A stretch of DNA of 64,000 bases from an uncultured Pseudomonadota bacterium (GTDB lineage Bacteria; Pseudomonadota; Gammaproteobacteria; Burkholderiales; Rhodocyclaceae): positions 21,568-85,567 of the forward strand of contig CAMLHL010000002.1 of assembly GCA_946479855.1 (NCBI GenBank), given 5' to 3'. The notes below the pieces were generated by a model. It ran no database searches. It was given only the letters and a program-made list of their open reading frames with translations, and was not told the DNA's origin. How positions within the stretch are numbered: the first letter of the stretch is position 1; every line of letters begins with the position of its first letter. Shown here one piece after another: positions 1-8,541 of the stretch. The position numbers were made by a program, and so were the translations under genes.

Positions 1-303
1 GTCGGCATTGAGGCCCAGCGCGAGCAAGCCGCCGAGCGAGATGCCGCCCAGCCAGACGCAGCGGTAGTCGCGGCGCGCCGGGTGGATGATCTGCTCGAGC
101 AGGGCGGGAACGGCGGCGCCGCTGGAGATGGTGTCGAGGCCGAGATCGACGAGGGCAAGGTCGAGGCCCAGCCGGCGCCGGTCGACGGCGGCGTAGAAGC
201 CGTGCTCGATGAAATGCTCGGGAGCCATGTAGGCGCCGGGGAGCAGGACGAGCAGCGCGTCGCCACCGCGGGTCAGGTGCAGCGTGCGTAGTTCGCCGCT
301 CAT
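1..303 (-). CDS. alpha/beta hydrolase (3' end cut off by window edge)
   Basis: An open frame reads leftward from an ATG at 303 and is still open at base 1, so only the first 101 residues are visible. The translation has a hydrophobic strand (ALLVLLPGAYM) followed near the edge by GISLGG, the nucleophile elbow GxSxG of alpha/beta hydrolases with Ser about residue 89. No signal peptide is obvious. It lies 93 bp downstream of the exporter gene on the same strand and may be the next gene of the polyene-type cluster. The substrate cannot be inferred. The acid and histidine of the triad would lie outside the window. Confidence 0.75.
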   Translation of the reverse strand, partial: MSGELRTLHLTRGGDALLVLLPGAYMAPEHFIEHGFYAAVDRRRLGLDLALVDLGLDTISSGAAVPALLEQIIHPARRDYRCVWLGGISLGGLLALGLNAD

Positions 304-309
304 GCGCCG

Positions 310-323
310 GTTCCACGTGAAAC
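310..323. promoter_or_regulatory. parS: parS-like ParB-binding site
   Basis: The 14-mer GTTCCACGTGAAAC matches the core of the general bacterial parS consensus TGTTNCACGTGAAACA at every fixed core position; only the outermost T and A differ. It lies between the hydrolase start and the exporter stop. The same 14-mer occurs on the other strand at 18425-18438. By family knowledge, ParB binds such sites and spreads, organising the origin region. Binding here is inferred. Confidence 0.75.
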
Positions 324-396
324 GTCGGGGGCCGGCTTTTGCCCTTTTGGCGCGTTGCCGCCAGCCCCGGCTTCGATGCTTTTGGAATGCGGCATT

Positions 397-2730
397 TCAG
401 GCCCGCTGGCGGCCGACGAAACAGGCCGAAAGCAGCAGCGCCAGGAGGGCGCCGGGGCCGACCGTGATGCCGACGGCGTTGAGCACCGGGACGTCGGAGA
501 GGGCCAGCGTGCCGAAGCCGATGGCGGTGGTCAGGTTGGCGATCGCCATCGAAGCCAGCGTCGTGCCGTCCAGACCGTCGGCGCTGCCGGCGTGATCGAA
601 GAACAGCGCATAGTTGGAGCCGACGGCGACGATCAGCAGCATGCCGACCAGATGCAGCAGGTGCAGTTGCTGGCCGGCCAGGTGCAGCCCGGCGATGACC
701 AGGATGACGGCGAGCAGCAGCGGGATCAGGACGGCGACCAGGCGCCGCAACGAGCGCAGGGTCACGGCAAGCAGCGCGACGATGGCGCCGAAGCTGGCCA
801 GCGAGAGCAGCGTCGCTTCGTGCAGGTAGTCGTTGTACAGCGTGTCGAATTCCTGCTTCATGTCGACGAACAGGGCGCCGCTGCCGGCCAGCGCCGCACG
901 CACCGCCGCGATCGGGAGATCGACGCCCTGCTCGCCGCCGGCCGGGCGCAGGGGCAGCAGCACGCTCCAGCCGTTCGGCCGGTGCAGGAGCAGCGAATCG
1001 ACGGCCAGCGCCAGGCTGGTGCCGGCCAGTGTCTCGCGGCTCAGGCTATCCTGTTCTTTGGCCGTGGCGATGTCTGCGATGAAGCCGCCGAGCTTGCTGG
1101 CCGACAGCGGCGAGTCGGCCAGTGCGGCCGGCAGGCGCACCTGCAGATCGGCGGCCGTCGGCAGGCTGGCGCGGCGGCTGGCCTGGACGGCCTGGCTGGG
1201 CAGGAAGCGGGCCGGGCTGTCGTAGCCGCCGATGATTCCCCGGGCGACCAGCGCGTCGAGTTGCCGTCCGGCACGCTCGGCGGCCTGCAGGGCGGCCTCC
1301 TGGTCGGGGGCGGTGATCACCGCCATGTAGCGGGCATCGGGGGCGCCGATGTCGGCGCGCAGGGCCATGTCGATGGCCGAGTCTTCGGCGCTGACCGTGC
1401 TCAGCGCCGAGAGGTTCGGGTGCCACAGGTGGTCGCGGTTGACGGCGAGGAAGGCGGCCGCGGCCAGGGTCAGGACGACGAGCGGCCAGCGCAGGCGCCG
1501 GAGCTGCGTGATGCCCCGCTGGAGCCTCGCCCCGAGTGCGCCCAGGTCGCGCATGCGGTGATCGCTGCCGGCCAGCGACGGCAGGATGAAGCGGGTGACC
1601 AGGGCGGCGGCAACGACGCCGCTCAGCGAATAGAGGCCGAGCTGGGCCAGGCCGGGGAAGCCGGAGAAAAGCAGCGCGCCGAAGCCGCAGGTCGAGGTCA
1701 GCACGCCGAGGCGGATGGTCGGCCAGAAGCGCTGGCGCCATTGGTCGACGCCGAGCCGGCTGGACTGGACGAAATAATAGATCGAGTAATCGACCGCTTC
1801 GCCGATCAGCGCCGAGCCGAAGCCGACGGTGATGCCGAAGACCGTGCCGTAGGCGAGGCTGACGGCGACGATGCCGGCCAGCGCGCCGCTGACGACCGGC
1901 AGCAGGCCGAGGCTGACCAGGCGCAGCGAGCGGTAGACGAAGAACAGCACGGCAATGATGGCGAGGCTGCTGATCGCCGACAGCCGGCTGACCTCGCCCT
2001 TGATCGTGGCGCGCGACTTGACGGCGAACAGGCCGGGGCCGGACAGTTGCAGGGTCAGCTGCGGGCTCCCGGCGTGAATGGTTTCGGCAAACTGGCTGCG
2101 GATCAGGCCGATGGCCGTTTCCTGGCCGTCGGTGTCGGAGCCGAGCGCCCGGGTCTGGATCAGCAGCATCGCCCGCTCGCCATCGTGGGAGGCCCAGACG
2201 CCGGCCCGAGCGTTGGGCTGGGCGCCGGCGTTGAGGCCGGACAGCAACTCGATCAGCTCGCCGGTCGGATCGCGCGGCAGCAGCGGCTTGATCATCATGC
2301 CGGCCGGCGAGGCGAGCAGGTCGACACTGTTGCCGATGCTCTCGCGCAGCCCGTCGACGGTGAAGCGCTCCGGCTGGACGGCCGGGCTGAGCAGATAGCG
2401 GTGGCGGAACAGGAAGTCGCGGTCGGCGTCGAGGCTGCCGGCCTCGCCGTTCTGCACCGCGACGAATTCGGGCAGTTTTTGCAGTCGACCGCGCAGGTCG
2501 CGGGAAGCGGCGGCCCGCTGCGCCGCATCGCCGCCGGCGATGGCGACCATCAGCAGGCGCGAAACGACGCCTTCCTTCAGCTGGTCGACCAGCACCTGCT
2601 GTTCGGCGCTCGGCCGCGCCGGCAGGAAGAAGGACATGTCGGCCGTGAAACGGCTGTGCCAGACGACCGCCGCTCCGGCCAGCATGGCCAGCAGCCAGAT
2701 GAGCAGGGCGCGGCGGGCGGCCCGGGTCAT
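397..2730 (-). CDS. MMPL/RND-family exporter of the aryl-polyene-type cluster
   Basis: This 777-residue protein has the MMPL/RND plan. There is an N-terminal membrane anchor, a large periplasmic loop (about residues 35-240), a multi-helix block, a second periplasmic loop (about 440-640) and a second helix block. The motif GEAVDYSIYYF in the first helix block is typical of MMPL exporters of the hopanoid/polyene type. It probably moves a lipid-linked or polyene product out of the inner membrane, using the proton gradient. Its ATG overlaps the LolA-like gene stop (ATGA at 2727-2730), so the two are translationally coupled. A periplasmic lipoprotein-carrier homologue plus exporter is the usual pairing in aryl polyene clusters. 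Confidence 0.85.
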   Translation of the reverse strand: MTRAARRALLIWLLAMLAGAAVVWHSRFTADMSFFLPARPSAEQQVLVDQLKEGVVSRLLMVAIAGGDAAQRAAASRDLRGRLQKLPEFVAVQNGEAGSLDADRDFLFRHRYLLSPAVQPERFTVDGLRESIGNSVDLLASPAGMMIKPLLPRDPTGELIELLSGLNAGAQPNARAGVWASHDGERAMLLIQTRALGSDTDGQETAIGLIRSQFAETIHAGSPQLTLQLSGPGLFAVKSRATIKGEVSRLSAISSLAIIAVLFFVYRSLRLVSLGLLPVVSGALAGIVAVSLAYGTVFGITVGFGSALIGEAVDYSIYYFVQSSRLGVDQWRQRFWPTIRLGVLTSTCGFGALLFSGFPGLAQLGLYSLSGVVAAALVTRFILPSLAGSDHRMRDLGALGARLQRGITQLRRLRWPLVVLTLAAAAFLAVNRDHLWHPNLSALSTVSAEDSAIDMALRADIGAPDARYMAVITAPDQEAALQAAERAGRQLDALVARGIIGGYDSPARFLPSQAVQASRRASLPTAADLQVRLPAALADSPLSASKLGGFIADIATAKEQDSLSRETLAGTSLALAVDSLLLHRPNGWSVLLPLRPAGGEQGVDLPIAAVRAALAGSGALFVDMKQEFDTLYNDYLHEATLLSLASFGAIVALLAVTLRSLRRLVAVLIPLLLAVILVIAGLHLAGQQLHLLHLVGMLLIVAVGSNYALFFDHAGSADGLDGTTLASMAIANLTTAIGFGTLALSDVPVLNAVGITVGPGALLALLLSACFVGRQRA

Positions 2731-3296
2731 TTGAGCTCGACCGGGTCGATATTCAGCACCGAGCGGTCACCGTCGGCCTGCAGGTATTCGATGCTGCGGA
2801 TCTGGTTTTTCGTGCCGCTGACCGTGATGCGCAGGACCAGCGCGGCGATCTTCTGGTCGCTGGGCAGCAGGGTGAGCACCCACTTGTGGGTCGTGCCGGA
2901 CAAATACAGGGCATAGTTTTTCTCCAGCGCCGCCCGGTTGCCGGACAGCGTGCCGCGGATGCTGTCCACGAAAGCCAGCGCCTCGGGCTGGTTGGCCAGG
3001 TTGATGCTCAGCTTGCGCTGGTCGCGCTCGATCGACAGCATGTCCTTGTCGATGAGCATGGTTTCGGCCTTCGGCGTCAGCGTCCGTTTTTCCAGGCGGT
3101 CGGGAGCGGTGTAGGTCATTTCGCCGGTGGCCACCACCGGCTTGTCGAGCAGCGCGATGTATTTCGTCTCGACGAATTTGGCCTTGCCGCCCTTGTGCCG
3201 GGCCAGACCATCCATCAGTTGGCCGACGTCGAAGGCGGCGAACGCCGGCAGGGCGATGGCGAGCAGCAGCAGGCCGCCGAGGAATCGTTTGCTCAT
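2727..3296 (-). CDS. LolA-like outer-membrane lipoprotein carrier of the polyene cluster
   Basis: The 189-residue protein begins with a clear signal peptide (MSKRFLGGLLLLAIALPAFA) and continues as a LolA-fold periplasmic protein with the typical KFVETKYIALL and TGEMTYTAPDRLEKRT strands. LolA folds bind acyl chains in a half-barrel, so it likely ferries the acylated product across the periplasm. I chose the ATG at 3296 because it overlaps the acyltransferase stop (ATGA) and begins exactly at the signal peptide; an upstream ATG at 3350 would bury the signal. It is a cluster paralogue, not necessarily the housekeeping lolA. Confidence 0.85.
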   Translation of the reverse strand: MSKRFLGGLLLLAIALPAFAAFDVGQLMDGLARHKGGKAKFVETKYIALLDKPVVATGEMTYTAPDRLEKRTLTPKAETMLIDKDMLSIERDQRKLSINLANQPEALAFVDSIRGTLSGNRAALEKNYALYLSGTTHKWVLTLLPSDQKIAALVLRITVSGTKNQIRSIEYLQADGDRSVLNIDPVELK

Positions 3297-4204
3297 TTTT
3301 TCTGCCAGAAATCGAAGAAATTGAACCAATTGTACGGAGCCAGCCGGCAAAAGTGTGTCAGGCGGTCGGCGTAGCGCTGCATCGCAGCGCGCACGGCGGC
3401 ATCGCGCCCCTCGCGCGGCGTTTGCGAAAAATCAGCCAGCGCTTCGAAGTGGATCCGGTAGCGGTTGCCGCCGAGGTAGAGGCCGGTCATGAAGAAGACT
3501 GGCCGGCGCAGCATCGCCGCCAGGCGCCAGGGGCCGACCGGGAACGGCGCCATTTTGCCGAGAAATTCGCAGTCGACCGTCGCATCGTCGCCCAGGCCGC
3601 GGTCGGCCAGCATGCCGACCAGGTAGCCGGCATCGAGCTTGTCGCGGGCCTGCAGCATCGAGTCCATATGGCCGAGCGGGATGATGTCCTGGCTGGCCGC
3701 CGGGTTGATCGCGGCCAGCGTTGCGTTGAGCTTGCGGGCGTTGTCCTCGACCATTAGCATCGCCACCTTGAGCCCAGCCCGGCCCCGGCCGACGGCGCGC
3801 AGCACCTCGAAACTGCCGAGGTGGGCGCCGATCAGCAGCGCGCCGGGTTGTTTGGCCAGCGCCGCGTGCAGCGCCTCGGCGCCGACCACCTCGATGTTGA
3901 ACAGCGCGAAACGGTCGTTGAGCAGGTAGATGCGGTCGTGGATGGTGCTGGCGAAGGAAAAAACATGGCGGAAGCCGTCCGCCCATTCGGCCCAGCGGTT
4001 CAGCGCCCGGCTCAGATAGGCCCGGCTGGCGCGGCGGGCGCGTGGCGAGAAGAGGACGAAATAGGCGGCGATGCCGTAGAGGATGAGGCGGCTGACGGCG
4101 CGGCCGAAAGTCAGCGAGATCCACACCATCAGCTTGAGGACGGCCAGGTTGCTGCGCTCCTGCTGCAGCCGCCAGTCGGCGGTGGATGGCTGGTCCGGGT
4201 TCAT
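3293..4204 (-). CDS. HtrB/LpxL-type lysophospholipid acyltransferase
   Basis: This 303-residue protein of the LPLAT superfamily carries the motif GAHLGSFEVLR, an H-x4-E arrangement that is the catalytic signature of LpxL/HtrB acyltransferases. A hydrophobic stretch at about residues 40-55 would anchor it to the inner membrane. In aryl polyene clusters such an enzyme is thought to attach the polyene acyl chain to a lipid or glycolipid. It overlaps the dehydratase stop (ATGA at 4201-4204) and its own stop overlaps the LolA-like start, so it sits in a tightly coupled operon. The acceptor is unknown. Confidence 0.85.
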   Translation of the reverse strand: MNPDQPSTADWRLQQERSNLAVLKLMVWISLTFGRAVSRLILYGIAAYFVLFSPRARRASRAYLSRALNRWAEWADGFRHVFSFASTIHDRIYLLNDRFALFNIEVVGAEALHAALAKQPGALLIGAHLGSFEVLRAVGRGRAGLKVAMLMVEDNARKLNATLAAINPAASQDIIPLGHMDSMLQARDKLDAGYLVGMLADRGLGDDATVDCEFLGKMAPFPVGPWRLAAMLRRPVFFMTGLYLGGNRYRIHFEALADFSQTPREGRDAAVRAAMQRYADRLTHFCRLAPYNWFNFFDFWQKK

Positions 4205-4506
4205 GGCGCGGGCGGCGTCAGGCTGCCGGCGGCGACCTCGCGCTCGCCGCAGCGGACGGTGAAGGCGATGGCGCCGTTGGGCCGGGCGGTCAGCGCGAAC
4301 AGCAACAAAGCGGCCGGCCCGACCGGGCTGAAGAACTTGGCCTGGCCGACCTGCCAGGCCAGGCCGGGCCGGCCGAGCATGGCTTCGGCGAACAGGATGG
4401 CGCGGTCGAGCAGCACGACGCCGGGCACGATCGGGCGGCCGGGGAAGTGGCCGGCGAAGGCCGGGTGGTCGGCGGGCACCGTCCAGGCGAATTCAGCGGC
4501 GGCCAT
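4201..4506 (-). CDS. FabA/FabZ-like 3-hydroxyacyl-ACP dehydratase (hotdog fold)
   Basis: This short protein (101 residues) has the hotdog dehydratase motif AGHFPGRPIVPGVVLLD. His20 matches the catalytic histidine of FabZ/FabA, and the acidic partner at position 34 is Asp. Asp is the FabA-type residue; FabZ uses Glu. It should dehydrate 3-hydroxyacyl-ACP intermediates during polyene chain growth. The gene overlaps the AMP-ligase 3' end by 14 bp and the acyltransferase start by 4 bp. It is shorter than housekeeping FabZ (about 150 residues), as cluster-type dehydratases often are. Confidence 0.8.
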   Translation of the reverse strand: MAAAEFAWTVPADHPAFAGHFPGRPIVPGVVLLDRAILFAEAMLGRPGLAWQVGQAKFFSPVGPAALLLFALTARPNGAIAFTVRCGEREVAAGSLTPPAP

Positions 4507-5839
4507 CGGTGACCTTGGCGGCGTAGAGGGCCTGCAGCTCGCTGCGCGGCAGCTTGCCGGTGCTGTTGCGCGGCAGTTTTTCGACGAAGACCAGCGGCCG
4601 GGGCAGGAAGATGGCGTCGATCCGCCGGCGCAGTTCGGCGCTCAGCGCCTGGGCCGTCAGGCCGGGGGCGACGACGAAGGCGGTCAGCCGGGTGATGCCG
4701 TCGGGACCGGCATCGTCGGGCAGGAAGAAGGCGGCATCGGCGACGCCGGGAATGGCGGCGATCTGGTGATTGAGGTAGGCCAGCGAGGTGCGCCGGCCGG
4801 CGATGTTGACCAGATCGGCATGGCGGCCGTGGAGCAGGAAGTGCCGGTCGGGCAGCAGTTCGATCCGGTCGGACAGCGCTACCCTGCCCTCGACGTGGCC
4901 GCCGCAGGCGACGGTGTCGTCGCCTTGCTGTTCGAGGCGCACGCCGGGCAGCAGCTGCCAGGCGGCCCCGGCGGTGGTCCGTCGGCTGGCCAGCTGGCCG
5001 GATTCCGTCGAGCCGTAGATTTCGAGCAGCGGCGCGCCGGTGCGCGCTTCGGCCTCGGCGGCCAGCGTCACCGACAGCGGCGCGGTGGCCGAGAGCAGCA
5101 GGTCGATGGCCGGCAGTTCGAGGCCGGCGGCGAGCAGCGCCGCGAGGTGGAAAGGCGTCGTCACCAGCAGGCGCGGCTGCGGCACGGCGGCCAGCGCGCC
5201 GGCGATGTCCTGCGGGTAGAACGGCTTGCCGGCCCAGAAGGCGCAGCCGCCGTGCAGGGCGAGCAGGAAGGTCGATTCGAAGCCGTAGCTGTGCTGGACC
5301 GGGACGGTGCCGACCAGGACCTGCGGTTTGTCGAGCAGGCCGAGCCGTTCGGCCTCGGCCCGGCCGTTGCGGACGAGTTTGCCCCAGGTCTTGGGCTGGG
5401 CTTGCGGCAGGCCGGTCGAACCGGAGGTGAACAGGATGGCGGCAAGCTGGTCGCGCGGGATCTGCGGAATGGCGATTGCGGTTTTTGCCGTTGGCGGCCG
5501 GTCGACCGTGGGAAAGTCGATGCGCGGCAGGTCCAGTGTCTCGGTAACGCCGTCGCACAGGCAGACAAGGTCCGGGTAGTCGGCCTGCAGGCGGCGGAGC
5601 GTCTCGGCCGACTGCGAGGACGGCTGCAGGCTGATCTTGCCGCGCAGCAGTCCGGCGGCGAAGCCGACTGCGAAATGGTAGCGGTCGGTGCACAGGTTGA
5701 GCAGATAGCTGCCGGGCGGCAGTTCGGCGGCCAGCGCGGCGGCATCGGCCAGATAATCGCCGACGCGCAGCGGGCCGTCTTGGCGCCAGGCGAAGACCGC
5801 CTCCGGATCGGTGGCGGCGAGCAGCGGCGCGGTGTTCAT
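4493..5839 (-). CDS. AMP-dependent acyl/aryl-ACP ligase of the polyene cluster
   Basis: The 448-residue protein belongs to the acyl-adenylate-forming family. It has the phosphate loop LFTSGSTGLPQAQPK, a mid-protein GSTESG-type motif (LLEIYGSTESGQLASR) and the C-terminal catalytic lysine in LPRNSTGKLPRSEL. It should activate a starter acid (in aryl polyene systems an aromatic acid) and load it onto one of the two neighbouring ACPs. I chose the ATG at 5839, which shares one base with the TGA of the upstream membrane-protein gene; the open frame extends further upstream only as overlap. The starter acid cannot be read from the sequence. Confidence 0.85.
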   Translation of the reverse strand: MNTAPLLAATDPEAVFAWRQDGPLRVGDYLADAAALAAELPPGSYLLNLCTDRYHFAVGFAAGLLRGKISLQPSSQSAETLRRLQADYPDLVCLCDGVTETLDLPRIDFPTVDRPPTAKTAIAIPQIPRDQLAAILFTSGSTGLPQAQPKTWGKLVRNGRAEAERLGLLDKPQVLVGTVPVQHSYGFESTFLLALHGGCAFWAGKPFYPQDIAGALAAVPQPRLLVTTPFHLAALLAAGLELPAIDLLLSATAPLSVTLAAEAEARTGAPLLEIYGSTESGQLASRRTTAGAAWQLLPGVRLEQQGDDTVACGGHVEGRVALSDRIELLPDRHFLLHGRHADLVNIAGRRTSLAYLNHQIAAIPGVADAAFFLPDDAGPDGITRLTAFVVAPGLTAQALSAELRRRIDAIFLPRPLVFVEKLPRNSTGKLPRSELQALYAAKVTDGRR

Positions 5840-6615
5840 CACGGTTTGACCGGCGGCTGCCGGGTCTGGGTATGCATCCGGTAGGCGCGGACGATCTGGG
5901 CGATCGTTGGACGCTCGGCGGGCGGCAGCACGCAGCTGCGCCAGAGGTATTCGCCGACGAACATCAGGGCGACCAGCGGCATCGCCAGCAGGTTGGCGAA
6001 GGTCGACCACACGGCCAGCGGGGCGAACTGCCAGAGGATGGCCGAGAGCAAGGCGTTGGCGAGGAAGAACGCGGTCCAGGCGACGGTGACCTGCCGCGTG
6101 TGCTGGCGCTTGCAGGCGGAAATTTCGCCGTGGTGGACGGCGCGGGCCAACTGGGTGATCAGCGCCTCGCCAGGACCGAGCAGACTGCGCCCGAACAGCG
6201 TGGCGAGCGCCAGATTGGTGCCGATGTGCTGGACGAAATAGAGCAGCGCCAGGTTGTGGCGCAGGGTCGGCCATAGCCAGGCCAGGCCGCCGAGCAGGAC
6301 GACGATGCCGGCGCCGGTGGGCAGCGGATGGCGGGCGCGCCAGAGGAGCAGCGCGAGGGCGGCGACGATCGGGGTCAGGCCGAGCAGGCTGGTGATATTC
6401 GAGGTGCTGTCGCCGGCGCTGCCGAGATGCGCCAGCACGGCCCAGAGGGCGATGACGGCGAGCATGCCCAGGCCGCGCAGCAACTGGCCGGGAGTGAGGC
6501 GGCCGGGCCCGGCAACCGGGATTTCCTCGCCCAAATTCGGTGCGGAGCCTGTCGGCGCCCGGGTCTTGCTTTGCCTCGCTGGCGCCGCCGGAGCTGGCGC
6601 TCGACCGGTGGTCAT
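5839..6615 (-). CDS. multi-pass membrane protein of aryl-polyene clusters (COG4648-like)
   Basis: This 258-residue protein has a soluble N-terminal tail rich in Ala/Pro and then about six hydrophobic segments, ending in a basic tail. The pattern, and its place between an ACP and the ligase, match the uncharacterised COG4648 membrane proteins found in aryl polyene loci. I see no catalytic motif. It overlaps the ACP stop by ATGA and the ligase start by one base. It may scaffold the synthase at the membrane, but that is speculation. Confidence 0.75.
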   Translation of the reverse strand: MTTGRAPAPAAPARQSKTRAPTGSAPNLGEEIPVAGPGRLTPGQLLRGLGMLAVIALWAVLAHLGSAGDSTSNITSLLGLTPIVAALALLLWRARHPLPTGAGIVVLLGGLAWLWPTLRHNLALLYFVQHIGTNLALATLFGRSLLGPGEALITQLARAVHHGEISACKRQHTRQVTVAWTAFFLANALLSAILWQFAPLAVWSTFANLLAMPLVALMFVGEYLWRSCVLPPAERPTIAQIVRAYRMHTQTRQPPVKP

Positions 6616-6896
6616 TTCGTCCGCTGGCTGGCGATATGTGCGGTCAACGCCCGCAACGAGGCAAAAATGCGCACGTTGTCCTGGTTGTCCGACTTGAGCT
6701 GGAAACCATAGCGCTTCGAAATGACGAGGGCGATTTCGAGCACGTCGATCGAATCGAGGCCGAGGCCGTCGCCGAACAGCGGTGCGTCGGCTTCGATCTC
6801 GCCCGCCGCCATGTCGAGATTGAGGGCGGAGACGATCAGTTCGGCGACTTCCGGCAACAGGGCTTCGATACTTTGCGGCGAGTTGGCTTCAGACAT
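6612..6896 (-). CDS. acyl carrier protein (second ACP of cluster)
   Basis: This 94-residue acidic protein has the phosphopantetheine attachment motif DGLGLDSIDVLEI, with Ser49 as the modification site, followed by the usual helix-III region. I chose the ATG at 6896, giving a normal ACP length; longer starts run back into the ketosynthase gene. It lies 16 bp after the ketosynthase stop and overlaps the membrane-protein start by 4 bp. With the ACP at 8167-8406 the cluster has two carriers, possibly one for the starter and one for chain extension. Confidence 0.9.
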   Translation of the reverse strand: MSEANSPQSIEALLPEVAELIVSALNLDMAAGEIEADAPLFGDGLGLDSIDVLEIALVISKRYGFQLKSDNQDNVRIFASLRALTAHIASQRTK

Positions 6897-6912
6897 GGCT
6901 TGACTTCCGTTT

Positions 6913-8163
6913 TTACTGGGCGACGGCGCGGAACGCGAGAACCGCGTTGCTGCCGCCAAAGGCGAAGGAATTGGACAGCGCGGCGCGCAGGGGCTGGCCA
7001 CGACGGGCGGTGGTGACATGGTCGACGCCGGTACAGGCCGGGTCAAGATTGTCGAGGTGGGCGGTCGGCGGAATGACCTGCTCGCGCAGCGCCAGGACCG
7101 TGACGATGGCCTCGATGGCGCCGGCCGCGCCGAGCAGGTGGCCGTGCATCGATTTGGTGGCACTGACCGGCAGGCGTTCGGCGTGCGCGCCGAACACCGT
7201 CTTCAGGGCGGCGATCTCGACCGGATCGCCCTCGGCCGTCGCCGTGCCGTGGGCGTTGATGTAGTCGATGTCGCCGGCGGCCAGGCCGGCATCGGCCAGC
7301 GTCAGTTGCAGGGCGCGGATCTGGCCGGCGGCCTCGGGACGGACCAGATGACTGTGGTCGCAACTGCTGCCGTAGCCGACAATCTCGCCATGGATGCGGG
7401 CGCCGCGGGCGACGGCGTGCTCCCAGTCTTCGAGGACCAGGGCCGCCCCGCCCTCGCCCAGGACCAGGCCGCGGCGGTCGGCCGCGAACGGCCGGCAGGC
7501 GGCCGGCGCAGTCCCGGCGTCGCCGGCCGCCAGGACGCGCAGGGCTTCCCAGGCGCGGGCGACGCCATAGGCTTGCGGCACGTCGGAACCGCCGCTAAGC
7601 ATGATCGTTGCCTCGCCGCTGCGCACCCGGCGGAAGGCCTCGCCGATGGCGATCGACGACGAGGCGCAGGCGACGGTGTGGCTCATGCTGATGCCACCGA
7701 GGCCGAGCTGGATGGAAATGTGGGCGTTGGCCGCGTTGTTCATGCCGAGCACCACGGAGAGCGGCGACAGGCGTTCGCGGCCTTTCTGCCACAGGTCGCG
7801 GTAGCCCTTTTCGTACGCCAGCGTGCCGCCGAGCGCGGTGCCCCAGGCAACGCCCCAGCTGTCGCGCGATTCGTCAGCGGCCTGGCGGGCCAGGCCGGCA
7901 TCGTCCCAGGCGCCGAAGGCGGCCGCCATGCCGAGCTGGGCGAAGCGGTCCATCATCGAGGCCAGCGGCCGGCCGAGGGCGGTCTCGGCGTCGAAGGCGG
8001 GACAGCTGACGAAGGGCATCGCCAGCGGTCGCGGCAGATCATCGGTTTGCAAGTAGCGCACCGCCGATTCGCCGGCGGCAAGGCGGGCAAGAAAATCGGC
8101 CAGGTCGCCGCCATAGGGACTGACCAGCCCGAGGCCAGTGATCGCAACCCGCCGCTGGCTCAT
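6913..8163 (-). CDS. beta-ketoacyl-ACP synthase (FabF-like)
   Basis: This 416-residue condensing enzyme carries the complete Cys-His-His set. Cys166 is in HTVACASSS, His305 in NAHGTAT and His342 in SMHGHLLGAAG, with Lys337 just before. It is therefore catalytically competent and not a chain-length-factor-type paralogue. It would extend the ACP-bound chain by decarboxylative condensation. It starts 3 bp after the first ACP gene and ends 16 bp before the second. The partner ketoreductase and any second ketosynthase are not in this window and may lie to the left. Confidence 0.9.
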   Translation of the reverse strand: MSQRRVAITGLGLVSPYGGDLADFLARLAAGESAVRYLQTDDLPRPLAMPFVSCPAFDAETALGRPLASMMDRFAQLGMAAAFGAWDDAGLARQAADESRDSWGVAWGTALGGTLAYEKGYRDLWQKGRERLSPLSVVLGMNNAANAHISIQLGLGGISMSHTVACASSSIAIGEAFRRVRSGEATIMLSGGSDVPQAYGVARAWEALRVLAAGDAGTAPAACRPFAADRRGLVLGEGGAALVLEDWEHAVARGARIHGEIVGYGSSCDHSHLVRPEAAGQIRALQLTLADAGLAAGDIDYINAHGTATAEGDPVEIAALKTVFGAHAERLPVSATKSMHGHLLGAAGAIEAIVTVLALREQVIPPTAHLDNLDPACTGVDHVTTARRGQPLRAALSNSFAFGGSNAVLAFRAVAQ

Positions 8164-8166
8164 TGC

Positions 8167-8406
8167 TCAGCTCTTCTGGCTGTTGATCAGCCCGTCCATC
8201 AGCGCGACCATTTCGCCGACGGTGCGGGGGGACTTCAGGTTGCTGGAGAGCTTGATGCCGACGCGGTCCTCGAACTCGAAGATCAGTTCCAGCATCATCA
8301 GCGAGTCGACGCCGAGATCGGCCAGCGGCGCGCCCGGAACGACGTTTTCCGGTGCGACGCCAAGGCGGTCCTGGAGAAAATCGCGAATCAGGCCAATGGA
8401 ATCCAT
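8167..8406 (-). CDS. acyl carrier protein (first gene of cluster)
   Basis: This 79-residue ACP has the attachment motif DLGVDSLMMLEL, with Ser35 as the phosphopantetheine site. It is the most upstream visible gene of the leftward cluster and faces the PAP2 gene across a 135-bp divergent gap, which should hold the cluster promoter. I did not see a convincing -35/-10 pair there. The length and acidity are normal for a stand-alone ACP. Confidence 0.9.
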   Translation of the reverse strand: MDSIGLIRDFLQDRLGVAPENVVPGAPLADLGVDSLMMLELIFEFEDRVGIKLSSNLKSPRTVGEMVALMDGLINSQKS

Positions 8407-8541
8407 AAGCCGCCGATTTTAGCCGAAGGCCCATGTTTTCCAAAGGTTTCCCCGGCATACTGAGCGCACTTTTCGGCGTCGACGCTCCGGTTTGCTACCA
8501 TATCGACGTATTTTCCCGCCTTCACCCATCTTCGAGCCACG

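Noticed and set aside
355..2916. 853-codon open frame on the plus strand, opposite the exporter and LolA-like genes
   Set aside because: The translation is Gln/Arg/Gly/Ala-rich with no family motifs, while the minus strand encodes clear MMPL and LolA-like proteins with coupled starts. Long antisense frames are common in GC-rich DNA.
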